This document shows, in pieces, positions 16,868 through 24,641 of a stretch of DNA of 36,378 nt. Both the position numbers and the translations under genes were made by a program. The notes beneath the pieces were generated by a model. It saw only the letters and a program-made list of their open reading frames with translations. It searched no databases and was not told the origin of the DNA. The stretch comes from Gammaproteobacteria bacterium (lineage in GTDB: Bacteria; Pseudomonadota; Gammaproteobacteria; Steroidobacterales; Woeseiaceae): contig JAOTZC010000025.1 of assembly GCA_029861535.1 (NCBI GenBank), positions 1 through 36,378 on the forward strand, written 5' to 3'. The first letter of the stretch is position 1; each line of letters opens with the position of its first letter.

Positions 16868-17962
16868 ATGTGGCGTAATGTGATTGTATTGCTGCCGGTG
16901 TTTATGTGCCTCGCAGCAGTCCCCGGCCATGCAGCTGTCGATCTTGACGATATTAATCTACCGCCCGGATTTTCGATCGAAGTCTATGCCGAAGTACCGA
17001 ACGCGCGGTCGATGGCGCTGGGACCAAATGGCATTGTATTCGTCAGTAATCGCCGAGCCGATTCAGTATATGCAGTGGTGCCGGGACCGGGCGGCCGAAA
17101 TCGGGTCGTCGAAATCACCGACGATCTTTCCACGCCGAACGGGATTGCATACAAGGATGGTGATCTCTACGTCGCCGAGATATCGCGTGTGCTCGTCTAT
17201 CGAAATATTGATTCGCGAATCAATAATCCGCCGGAGCCGGAAGTACTCGATATCGAGTTACCGTCGAAAAGCCACCACGGCTGGCGTTACATCGCATTTG
17301 GGCCGGACGGCAAGCTTTACATTAGCATTGGGGCACCGTGTAACATCTGCGACGAACAGGGATTCGCGAAAATAATTCGTACCAATGTCGATGGTAGTGC
17401 TCGCGAAACAGTCGCGGCGGGAGTACGCAATTCCGTTGGATTCACCTGGCACCCAACGACGGGCGAATTCTGGTTCACAGACAACGGTCGCGACATGCTC
17501 GGCGACGACACGCCGCCGGGCGAGCTGAACCGAGTCACCGAAATTGGTCAGCACTTCGGCTTTCCGTATTGTCACGGCGGCGAAGTGCTTGATTCCGAGT
17601 ACGGCGATGGCAAAGACTGCAATGATTACGAACCGCCGGCGCAAAAGCTCGGGCCGCATGTCGCCGGGCTTGGGGTCAAGTTCTATACCGGCGAGATGTT
17701 TCCGAATGAATATTCGGGGCAGGTATTTATTGCCGAACACGGCTCATGGAACCGCTCGAAAAAGATCGGCTATCGAGTTAGCTTGGTTAGGTTTGCAGAC
17801 GGTCAACCAGTCTCGTACGAAACCTTTGCCGATGGTTGGTTGCAGCGCCAGGAAACAAAAGGGCGACCGGTCGATTTACTGGTTCTCGAAGACGGCTCGC
17901 TACTGGTGAGCGACGACTTCGATGGCAAACTGTACCGAATTAGTTATGAGGAATTTCAATGA
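16868..17962 (+). CDS. Secreted sorbosone-dehydrogenase-like beta-propeller (PQQ-GDH superfamily)
   Basis: A 364-residue protein predicted to act in the periplasm: the signal peptide ends at about GHA-AVD. The rest is a beta-propeller of the L-sorbosone / soluble aldose sugar dehydrogenase group, with LPPGFSIEVYAEVPNAR, SKSHHGWRYIAFGPDGKLYISIGAPCNIC, GVRNSVGFTWHPTTGEFWFTDNGRDMLGDD split over the blades, and FIAEHGSWNRS. Such enzymes oxidise sugars or aldehydes using PQQ; whether this one binds PQQ is not established. GGAGGA, formed by the last codons of dctM, lies nine bases before the ATG. Its stop overlaps the sppA start by four bases, so it is within the transporter operon. Confidence 0.88.
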   Translation: MWRNVIVLLPVFMCLAAVPGHAAVDLDDINLPPGFSIEVYAEVPNARSMALGPNGIVFVSNRRADSVYAVVPGPGGRNRVVEITDDLSTPNGIAYKDGDLYVAEISRVLVYRNIDSRINNPPEPEVLDIELPSKSHHGWRYIAFGPDGKLYISIGAPCNICDEQGFAKIIRTNVDGSARETVAAGVRNSVGFTWHPTTGEFWFTDNGRDMLGDDTPPGELNRVTEIGQHFGFPYCHGGEVLDSEYGDGKDCNDYEPPAQKLGPHVAGLGVKFYTGEMFPNEYSGQVFIAEHGSWNRSKKIGYRVSLVRFADGQPVSYETFADGWLQRQETKGRPVDLLVLEDGSLLVSDDFDGKLYRISYEEFQ

Positions 17963-19815
17963 GTAAGCCTAATATGTTCATGCGCCTCATCGCATCGATC
18001 TGGCACGGCGTAAATGGCATCCGCAAGATCTTGCACCTGATTTTGCTGGTGTTTATCTTCCTGGTCTTCTTCGGCGCTCTGTCGGGAACGGCGCCGGTTT
18101 TGCCGAGACAGGCCGCGCTCGAGATACAGCTGGTCGGATCCCTCGTCGAGGAGTACGAGGGCGACCCGTACGATCGCGCAATTCAGGACCTCTTTGGCGA
18201 CGTGCCACCGCAAACTGTTGTACAGGATGTTATCGACGCCCTCGAGTACGCGAGCAACGATAAGCGTATTCTCGCTGTACACCTCGATTTGAGTGGGCTG
18301 GCTGGCGGCGGCCTGAGCAAGCTGCAACGTATCGCGGCTGCCATCGGCGAATTTCAAACGTCGGGCAAACCGGTTATCGCCAGCGGCGATTTTTTCTCGC
18401 AGGGCGGCTACTACGTCGCGGCTCACGCGGACGAGACCTATCTGCATCCTGAAGGTGCCTTGCTGCTGCAGGGCTACGGCAGCTTTCGCACTTATTACAA
18501 AGAAGCGATCGACAAGCTGCGTATAGACTGGAACATCTTTCGAGTCGGCACGCACAAATCATTTGTGGAGCCGTATACGCGCATGACGATGTCGGACGAG
18601 GCGCGCGAGGACGTAATGCGGCTGACCGACCAGCTGTGGGATATGTACCGTTCCGATGTTGTTAGTGCACGTGGACTTGACGAAGGCACGATCGACCGCT
18701 TTTCGAATGACCTGCTGGCTCTTGTCGAATTCGCCGATGGCGATATAGCGGTGGCAGCGCTAAATGAGGGCCTGGTTGATGGATTGCGGACGCGTAAAGA
18801 AATTCGCCAACAGCTCATTGATATTGTCGGTGAAGACAAAGAATTTGCCGATGAACATGAATCCACGGATATGCGCGACTATCTCGCGCAAATGCGCCTG
18901 CTCAAAGGTGACAAGTCACGCGATCAGAATGTCGCGGTTGTCGTCGCGTCCGGTGAAATTACGTTCGGCTCGCCGTCGCCCGGATCGATCGGTGCTGATT
19001 CTACCTCCCGTCTGCTTAGGCGGGCGTTGAACGACGAATCCGTCGCAGCGGTTGTGTTACGTGTCGACAGCCCCGGCGGTAGCGTTTTCGCGTCGGATGT
19101 CATTGCCAATGAAGTTGCCGCATTGCAGGCAGCGGGAAAGCCCGTCGTCGCATCGATGAGTAGCACAGCGGCTTCTGGTGGCTACTGGATCGCCGCGGGC
19201 GCCGATCGAATTTTCGCGAGCCCCTCTACAATCACCGGATCAATTGGAATATTCGGCATGTTTCCAACCTATCAGCGCTCGATCGGTGCACTGGGCATAG
19301 CCGTGGACGGGGTAGGGTCGACACTGTGGGCCGGCGAGTTTCGGCCAGACCGGCCAATGTCTGAGCGCGCAAAGCAACTGTTTCAAATGCTCATCAACGA
19401 GGGCTATGACGACTTTATCTCGCGTGTCGCAATCAATCGGGGCATGGATGAAGCCGAGGTTGACGCAATCGGCCAAGGGCGAGTTTGGACCGGTGTCGAC
19501 GCGATTGACAACGGGCTCGTTGATGAACTGGGGAGCCTTGACGATGCTATTGCGACAGCAGCCGAACTTGCTGATCTGGCCGACGCTGAATACGGCAAAA
19601 AGACGATTCAAACCGAGCTTTCGCCGACTGAGCAGCTAATTATTGACCTTCTCAGTGTCGCGAAATCTGCAGGCGTCGATCCGTCAGATTTTTCACGCCC
19701 GCCGAGTCGCCTACAACAGCTCGCAGCAAAGCTCGAAACGGCTATTGCGCCGCTCACTCGTTTCGACGACCCGAAGGGCGTTTACGCGCACTGTTTATGT
19801 CTATTCGAGTTGTAA
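17959..19815 (+). CDS. sppA: Signal peptide peptidase SppA, long (67K) type
   Basis: A 618-residue membrane-anchored serine protease that degrades cleaved signal peptides. One membrane segment lies at about residues 24-44 and two ClpP-like domains follow, as in E. coli SppA. The Lys-Ser dyad is present: K200 in RVGTHKSFVEP in the N-terminal domain and S406 in TAASGGYW in the C-terminal domain. Other family segments are DSPGGSVFASDVIANEV and GSIGIFGMFPT. The ATG overlaps the stop of the preceding dehydrogenase gene (ATGA), so sppA is translated with the TRAP operon, an unusual neighbourhood. Confidence 0.97.
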   Translation: MSKPNMFMRLIASIWHGVNGIRKILHLILLVFIFLVFFGALSGTAPVLPRQAALEIQLVGSLVEEYEGDPYDRAIQDLFGDVPPQTVVQDVIDALEYASNDKRILAVHLDLSGLAGGGLSKLQRIAAAIGEFQTSGKPVIASGDFFSQGGYYVAAHADETYLHPEGALLLQGYGSFRTYYKEAIDKLRIDWNIFRVGTHKSFVEPYTRMTMSDEAREDVMRLTDQLWDMYRSDVVSARGLDEGTIDRFSNDLLALVEFADGDIAVAALNEGLVDGLRTRKEIRQQLIDIVGEDKEFADEHESTDMRDYLAQMRLLKGDKSRDQNVAVVVASGEITFGSPSPGSIGADSTSRLLRRALNDESVAAVVLRVDSPGGSVFASDVIANEVAALQAAGKPVVASMSSTAASGGYWIAAGADRIFASPSTITGSIGIFGMFPTYQRSIGALGIAVDGVGSTLWAGEFRPDRPMSERAKQLFQMLINEGYDDFISRVAINRGMDEAEVDAIGQGRVWTGVDAIDNGLVDELGSLDDAIATAAELADLADAEYGKKTIQTELSPTEQLIIDLLSVAKSAGVDPSDFSRPPSRLQQLAAKLETAIAPLTRFDDPKGVYAHCLCLFEL

Positions 19816-19862
19816 TGACATTGCCCGGAGCGGCGTCCTAACTCGGTACATTACATAAAGTG

Positions 19863-19884
19863 CGACGTAGTTCTATGTCGTTTT
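19863..19884 (+). terminator. Weak rho-independent-like terminator after sppA
   Basis: CGACGTA and TATGTCG form a 7-pair stem (one G-U pair) with loop GTTC, followed directly by TTTT. It lies 48 bases after the sppA stop and could end the long operon. The stem is short and the T-run minimal, so confidence is modest. Confidence 0.45.
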
Positions 19885-20000
19885 CGTGACGCACGATAAC
19901 GAAATTTGCGCCGATTCCTGTCAGATTGTAGCAACCAGAAACTCGATTAGTTGAGTGAACCGTGTGTGTGGTTGTAAACACGTTGGCAGGGAGTTAGGTG

Positions 20001-20447
20001 ATGCTAAGAGCCAGTCGGACGGCGATGTTGTCTATAGGAATGCTGCTTTCGTCGGCAGGATTCGCTGATGACGCACTGTCTTCAAAAACTGGTGATTCAA
20101 CCAACGCGATAGTGACGTTTTCTGCAGATACCTTGGCGAAAGAATCGTTGTACGTGTCCAACTGGGAGCAACTTCAACCGACAATTGCAATAGCGGACTC
20201 GGACGAGCGGTTGCGACCGATCTCCAATCTCCATTTCCAAGACTCCAGCGCATTAGCACGCGCGCGCAAGATTCGCGCTTTGTCGTTGTTGACGTTAGGA
20301 CATTTCGGTCAATCACGGCTGTTTCTGGGCGTCAACGACGACGGCATAGCCGGCCTGCATTTCAACGCGTTTCCGCGCCATGGCGATGACACCTACATCG
20401 AGCTTGTCCGCATGCCATACCTACAGGAAGAGGCCCCGGACAAATAG
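20001..20447 (+). CDS. Hypothetical secreted protein
   Basis: A 148-residue protein I do not recognise. The N-terminus MLRASRTAMLSIGMLLSSAGFADD is a plausible signal peptide with cleavage after GFA. The mature part is about 120 residues with no membrane segment and no cysteines; it contains LARARKIRALSLLTLGHFGQ followed by LFLGVNDDGIAGLHF. A ribosome-binding site GGGAG lies seven bases before the ATG; a GTG immediately before it is also possible. It stands alone between sppA and a convergent DUF1330 gene. The location is probably periplasmic; the function is unknown. Confidence 0.65.
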   Translation: MLRASRTAMLSIGMLLSSAGFADDALSSKTGDSTNAIVTFSADTLAKESLYVSNWEQLQPTIAIADSDERLRPISNLHFQDSSALARARKIRALSLLTLGHFGQSRLFLGVNDDGIAGLHFNAFPRHGDDTYIELVRMPYLQEEAPDK

Positions 20448-20490
20448 GTCGACCGGTTCCGGGATGACTAAGAACCTCGCCTAGCTACCC

Positions 20491-20811
20491 TTAAGTCAAA
20501 TAGGGGATCGTGCCCGCTGCATCGCTTGCGTCAATGGCAATAAAGTGGCTGTCCGTGCCGGCCTGCCGCGCTTGGGCATACGGTGCATAATCCGGATCGG
20601 ACACGAACGCATGCAATGCTTCCGCAGTTGGAAACTCGATGATTGCGACGAGGTTCGCGGTAGACTCTTCCCCTTCGAGCGTCGTAATATTGCCACTGCG
20701 CGACAAATATTTGCCGCCGTGGCGGTGCACGATATCGTGAACATGTTCTGCATAGTCGGGAATCCAACTGTCGTCGTTCACTTTCACTTGTGCGACTAGG
20801 TAATGTGACAC
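20491..20811 (-). CDS. DUF1330 family protein
   Basis: A 106-residue cytoplasmic protein of the DUF1330 family, small dimeric ferredoxin-like folds of unknown function. The pattern is typical: YLVAQVKVNDDSW at the start, HGGKYLSRSGNITTLEGE, then LVAIIEFPTAEALHAFVSDPDYAPYAQARQAGTDS. The start is a GTG, well supported by a perfect AGGAGG five bases upstream. It is convergent with the secreted orphan and divergent from the hemerythrin gene. Confidence 0.9.
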   Translation of the reverse strand: MSHYLVAQVKVNDDSWIPDYAEHVHDIVHRHGGKYLSRSGNITTLEGEESTANLVAIIEFPTAEALHAFVSDPDYAPYAQARQAGTDSHFIAIDASDAAGTIPYLT

Positions 20812-20952
20812 TTGTTCCTCCTCACGGGATGTTCTTATTCGATGAGTTACACTGTTAGCATAGATGGTCTGCAGCGTAATCGCGAATTCGGTGTCAGTTT
20901 TATGTGGAAATCAGACACTCACCCGCTAACGCATAAGGGTATTTCCTGATAC

Positions 20953-20996
20953 TTGCCCTGCTATCGTTGCGGCATGATAATTCACTCCTGATCAGG
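20953..20996 (+). promoter_or_regulatory. Putative hemerythrin promoter with palindromic operator
   Basis: TTGCCC (20953-20958) and GATAAT (20976-20981) are spaced 17 bases apart and resemble a sigma-70 promoter. The perfect 10-base palindrome CCTGATCAGG (20987-20996) covers the expected transcription start, where a repressor would act. The elements are seen directly; the role is inference. Confidence 0.4.
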
Positions 20997-21010
20997 CGCT
21001 CAGGCACAAC

Positions 21011-21568
21011 ATGTCAAACGAAATTACGACAGTCCTCGATGAACTGCGGCAGGATCATCGCAATATGGCGGTATTGCTGAATTACCTTGAGCGCGAAGCA
21101 GAGAAAATCTTCAACGGTGACGACACGGATTTTGAGTTGGTGCATGACATTATGCAGTACATGACTGTATATCCGGATGCCGTGCACCATCCCAAGGAAG
21201 ACCGCATCTATGCGGAACTCAAAGCCGCGCGGCCGGATTTGTCACAGGGAATGTCACGCGTTACTGACGAACATCGCAGTATTGCGGAGCAAAGCCTGTC
21301 GCTTCGTGACAAGATCGAACAAGTGATCGCTGGCGATTTCGTCGAACGCAATGCGGTCGTCGCCGATGCGATGCGCTACATCGAGGCGCTGCGCAAGCAT
21401 ATGCGCTGGGAAGAAACTGATCTGTTTCGCCGTGTCGATAGGATGATTGCCGATGGACACACATTGATCGACACATCGATCATGGTCAGTGGCGATGATC
21501 CATTGTTTGGCGCTCGGGTCGAAGAGCGATTTGAACGACTTCTAGAGAGCACCAGGCCCGCAAAATAA
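21011..21568 (+). CDS. Hemerythrin-domain (HHE) protein
   Basis: A 185-residue cytoplasmic protein whose first 140 residues form an HHE cation-binding four-helix bundle. Likely diiron ligands are H16 in RQDHRNM, H59/H60 and E63 in VHHPKED, H88 in TDEHRSI, and H130 and E134 in LRKHMRWEET. Such proteins bind oxygen or nitric oxide or act in iron-sulfur repair; which applies here cannot be said. The C-terminal 45 residues are a short tail with DDPLFGARVEERF, seen in related proteins. It has its own promoter-like region. AGG six bases before the ATG is the only ribosome-binding site visible. Confidence 0.92.
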   Translation: MSNEITTVLDELRQDHRNMAVLLNYLEREAEKIFNGDDTDFELVHDIMQYMTVYPDAVHHPKEDRIYAELKAARPDLSQGMSRVTDEHRSIAEQSLSLRDKIEQVIAGDFVERNAVVADAMRYIEALRKHMRWEETDLFRRVDRMIADGHTLIDTSIMVSGDDPLFGARVEERFERLLESTRPAK

Positions 21569-21599
21569 TTGATGCCAATATTCAGTGCGAGACGCGATC

Positions 21600-22496
21600 G
21601 TGAAATTGAATGCGCATCTGACTCGCACTTGCCTGAGCTGCGTGTGTCTCTGTTTGCCGTGCATTTCGAATGGTGCAAATAGTGTTGATATTTGTCGGGA
21701 GTCGGTAGACGAATCTTATCTGTCGATCGCGTATTACGACAGCGAAGAGGCATCCTTCGAGAGCAACCTTGGTGAGACAAACCGGGAAAACTACAGCGCC
21801 GATTTGCGGCTCACATTAAATAACAACTGGGTCATTGGCGGCGGACTTAGAAGTACGGTTTTGAACGTCGATCGACTTGCGCTACAAACGAACGGCTATT
21901 TACACAGCATCTTTCTCCCCTTACATAGGGTCAGTCGGTCTGAAAACACTAGTTTTCGCTTCAGCATTGCGCCCACGCTATCCGCGTCTTCCAACATTAC
22001 TAAGAATCCAAGCGAATACACAAGCGATGCGCTACAGCTGTTGGCGACTTTGGTTTGGAGACGGCAGATATCCGATCGCGTAGACCTGCGCTACGGAATC
22101 TGTGGCGATCATCGCTTTGGCGAATATCGGGTCTATCCCATATTCAGCGTTAATTGGCAACCGCATACCAGTTGGCTGATTGAACTCGGTTTGCCGTCGT
22201 CGCAGTTGAACTATCAGGTAACAAAGAGTCTGGCGTCTATAGTGCGCATCGCGCCGAATGGCAATGAGTGGCAGGTCAAGGACAAGAGCCTGGAAAAGCA
22301 CTCGCAATTAATCTACGAGGCGTACATTGTCGAGTGGCTGTTCAACTGGCGGGTGTACGAGCATTTCATGCTTACAGCCAGCGTTGGCAGGGAATTTCAC
22401 GGTCGATACGAAATGACATTGCTCAATGAAAATCGAGTCCGACTTGAAAGCGACCCGGCTACTCAAATCGGTGTGGCTATGGCATGGTTTTTTTAA
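21600..22496 (+). CDS. Predicted outer-membrane beta-barrel protein, unknown family
   Basis: A 298-residue protein with an N-terminal hydrophobic signal rich in cysteines (LSCVCLCLPCISNGANS). The rest alternates short amphipathic strands, for example YSADLRLTLNNNWVIGGGLR and RVDLRYGICGDHRFGEYRVY, and ends in an aromatic AWFF, as outer-membrane barrels recognised by the BAM complex do. It resembles DUF6268-type barrels, but I cannot assign it. I prefer the GTG at 21600, which gives a compact signal peptide; a GTG at 21585 is also in frame. It begins 31 bases after the hemerythrin stop and may be co-transcribed with it. Confidence 0.7.
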   Translation: MKLNAHLTRTCLSCVCLCLPCISNGANSVDICRESVDESYLSIAYYDSEEASFESNLGETNRENYSADLRLTLNNNWVIGGGLRSTVLNVDRLALQTNGYLHSIFLPLHRVSRSENTSFRFSIAPTLSASSNITKNPSEYTSDALQLLATLVWRRQISDRVDLRYGICGDHRFGEYRVYPIFSVNWQPHTSWLIELGLPSSQLNYQVTKSLASIVRIAPNGNEWQVKDKSLEKHSQLIYEAYIVEWLFNWRVYEHFMLTASVGREFHGRYEMTLLNENRVRLESDPATQIGVAMAWFF

Positions 22497-22631
22497 AAAC
22501 GCGACAGGCGGCTGAGGCTAAGCAGGGCAGCCATAGTCACGATTTCCTTCCAAAATGTGACGGATATCTCGTCCAAATATCATAGGTGGCACTTAAAGTA
22601 TCGGTCTTGTCGCGATATCAGGGGGTCAGCA

Positions 22632-22970
22632 ATGCGAATTTTGCTACTGCCGCTCATTTCGCTACTTTGCGCCTGTACGAGTACTAACCCGACGTCCACT
22701 TACAGCCATCGGTCGCCTCTTGCATCATCGGCGGCGCCGACAGTTGGTGTTGCCGCCGTATTTTCGGCCGATGAGATACAAATCATTCGCGCTTACTATG
22801 AGGCCAACGGCTATAGCCACAAAGGGAAATCCAAAGGTCTCCCAACCGGAATGCGCCGCAGCTATTCTTTTCATGCTACGCCCATAAATCAGGCTTCGTA
22901 CGTGGTGCGACCACCCATGACCGTGCGCAGCACATTGATCTCGATGATAGACAGCGGATCAACCGAATGA
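22632..22970 (+). CDS. Small predicted lipoprotein overlapping the 3' end of an opposing gene
   Basis: A 112-residue protein with a lipobox: MRILLLPLISLLCAC, lipidated cysteine at residue 15. A low-complexity Ser/Thr/Pro linker follows, then FSADEIQIIRAYYEANG and KGLPTGMRR. This resembles the start of the RcnB/CigR-like module (a helix, then GLPPG repeats), here apparently cut short. The last 27 codons run antisense over the 3' end of the amidohydrolase gene, an 82-base overlap. A GGGGG run lies seven bases before the ATG. Either the overlap is real or the original 3' end has been lost. Confidence 0.6.
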   Translation: MRILLLPLISLLCACTSTNPTSTYSHRSPLASSAAPTVGVAAVFSADEIQIIRAYYEANGYSHKGKSKGLPTGMRRSYSFHATPINQASYVVRPPMTVRSTLISMIDSGSTE

Positions 22971-24526
22971 GGATCCTTATCCAGAATGGTGAAGTCTGCG
23001 AGCTTGCCGGCCGTTAGCGACCCTTTGGTGTTTTCTTCGAACGACGCGTAGGCACCATGAACGGTGCATATACGCATTGCCTCAGACACAGAAATACGCT
23101 GACTTGGCCCCCAGACGCGACCACGAGTGTCCTGTCTTGTGACCATGCTTTGAATTGCCATCATCGGTTCGAACGGTCCAGGCGGATAGTCGGAAGCAGG
23201 CGCAACCGGAATACCATAGTCGAGGAAACTTCGGTGCGCGAACATGTGCTCCATTTTTTCTTCACCGTATTCGGTCCACTTGTTGCCGTGGAAGTAAGCG
23301 TAGGTGTAAAAGGGAAAGGGTATGGATCCAGTTTCCTTGATACGGGTCAGGAGTCTGGGATTGATAAGCGAGCAATGCTCGAGTCTGTACCTGGGATTCT
23401 CGCCAGCATGGTTCTTGAGCGCGCGTTCATACGCGTTCAACACCATATCAATTGCGATATCACCGTTAGCGTGGATGCCGATACGGAAATTATGTGCAAC
23501 GGCATCGTTAACTGCCGCGTCGATATCTTCCTGCGTCATCGTCAGGATACCGTAGTCGTCCGGTCTCCCAAGGTAGGGCGTAGACATACGCATTGTGCGC
23601 TCAGACGCCGATCCATCTGCTGCGAACTTTACGGCTCCAATACGCAGCATGTCGTCACCAAAGCCGGACTGGATGCCCGCGTCTTTGAGTGACTGATAGA
23701 CTGGATTCGTTCCGAATGGCATGAATGACACGCGAAAGTTAAGTTGATCGGCCGCGCGAGCATCCTGCAACGCAACAAGGTTAGCGCCTTCGCCCCACGC
23801 ATCGGTTGTCGAGGTTAGTCCGTATGACGCCATGCGCTCTGCCGCAACCCGAACGGAATCTTGTCGAACTTCGCGATCGATCACCGGCCATTTGCCATGC
23901 TCATACAACGTATCGATCGCCAGCTCAGCGATTTTCCCAGTGAACTCGCCGTTTTCCCGATAGTACTTGCCGCCTGTGGGGTCCGGCGTGTCAAAGGTGA
24001 TACCGGCGACCTCAAATGCCTTTGAATTAATAACGCCTGTATGGCCGCCACGGTGCCAGACAAACACCGGATGGTTCGGTACAGCCTCATCAATGTCATG
24101 CAAGTTAAGCGGGCGCTCATCCTCGAATTTAGTGTCGTCATACATGACGCCACGCACCCAATGCCCCGGCGGTGTATTGGCCGCTTGCCGGTGCAATGCC
24201 TCTTTGACGTCTGATATCCGTGGCAAATTTACGTTTGCGCTTACGGCGTGTTCCGGCACGACTGGATGGCTATGACCATCTATAAAACCCGGCGCGACAG
24301 TCATGCCTGCAGCGTCAATAATTTTGGTTTTTGGACCAATGAGATTAGCAATATCATCGTTGGAGCCGACCGCCTGAATATGATGGCCCGTAATTGCCAT
24401 GGCTTCCGCTTTTGGCAAAGCAGAATCCATCGTCAGCAAATTGCCGCGTGTAACGACGATGTCAGCGTGCGCGCCGGATGACATCGCATGTGCCGAATTA
24501 GGAGAGCCAAGCAAACCCAGCGGCAA
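22889..24526 (-). CDS. Amidohydrolase family 3 (YtcJ-like), frame broken at its 5' end
   Basis: A metal-dependent amidohydrolase with about 545 codons in this frame. Features are VTRGNLLTMD, the metal motif in APGFIDGHSHP, WHRGGHTGVINSKA, HANGDIAIDMVLNAYE, RLEHCSLI, PASDYPPGPFEP and the C-terminal GSLTAGKLADFTILDKD. The substrate is unknown; relatives hydrolyse amides, formamides or cyclic ureides. The frame begins at a TTG with no ribosome-binding site. Directly upstream in another frame is a twin-arginine signal start (MAMAKITRRSLIT, 24579-24541), while this frame supplies its hydrophobic core and cleavage site (SAGAALPLGLLG then AHA). The intact gene probably began at 24579 and has lost its frame by one base, or the sequence has a one-base error. 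Confidence 0.88.
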   Translation of the reverse strand: MPLGLLGSPNSAHAMSSGAHADIVVTRGNLLTMDSALPKAEAMAITGHHIQAVGSNDDIANLIGPKTKIIDAAGMTVAPGFIDGHSHPVVPEHAVSANVNLPRISDVKEALHRQAANTPPGHWVRGVMYDDTKFEDERPLNLHDIDEAVPNHPVFVWHRGGHTGVINSKAFEVAGITFDTPDPTGGKYYRENGEFTGKIAELAIDTLYEHGKWPVIDREVRQDSVRVAAERMASYGLTSTTDAWGEGANLVALQDARAADQLNFRVSFMPFGTNPVYQSLKDAGIQSGFGDDMLRIGAVKFAADGSASERTMRMSTPYLGRPDDYGILTMTQEDIDAAVNDAVAHNFRIGIHANGDIAIDMVLNAYERALKNHAGENPRYRLEHCSLINPRLLTRIKETGSIPFPFYTYAYFHGNKWTEYGEEKMEHMFAHRSFLDYGIPVAPASDYPPGPFEPMMAIQSMVTRQDTRGRVWGPSQRISVSEAMRICTVHGAYASFEENTKGSLTAGKLADFTILDKDPHSVDPLSIIEINVLRTVMGGRTTYEA

Positions 24527-24540
24527 TGCGGCACCGGCCG

Positions 24541-24579
24541 AGTGATAAGACTTCTTCTAGTTATCTTTGCCATCGCCAT
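24541..24579 (-). pseudogene. Out-of-frame Tat signal start of the amidohydrolase
   Basis: Starting at the ATG at 24579, the reading is M-A-M-A-K-I-T-R-R-S-L-I-T with the two arginine codons at 24553-24558. After base 24541 the frame leads to no hydrophobic core, while the other frame, which is that of the amidohydrolase, gives S-A-G-A-A-L-P-L-G. A one-base insertion between about 24539 and 24550 would join them. A second ATG at 24573 is in the same frame. Confidence 0.6.
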
Positions 24580-24641
24580 TTTTTCATCCGTGTGAGTTTA
24601 TGCGAGTGTCTACAGTACGATGCAGCAAATCAAATCGGGCG

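Noticed and set aside
22587-22592. Sigma-54-like TGGCAC before the small lipoprotein
   Set aside because: No TTGC element follows at the required spacing.
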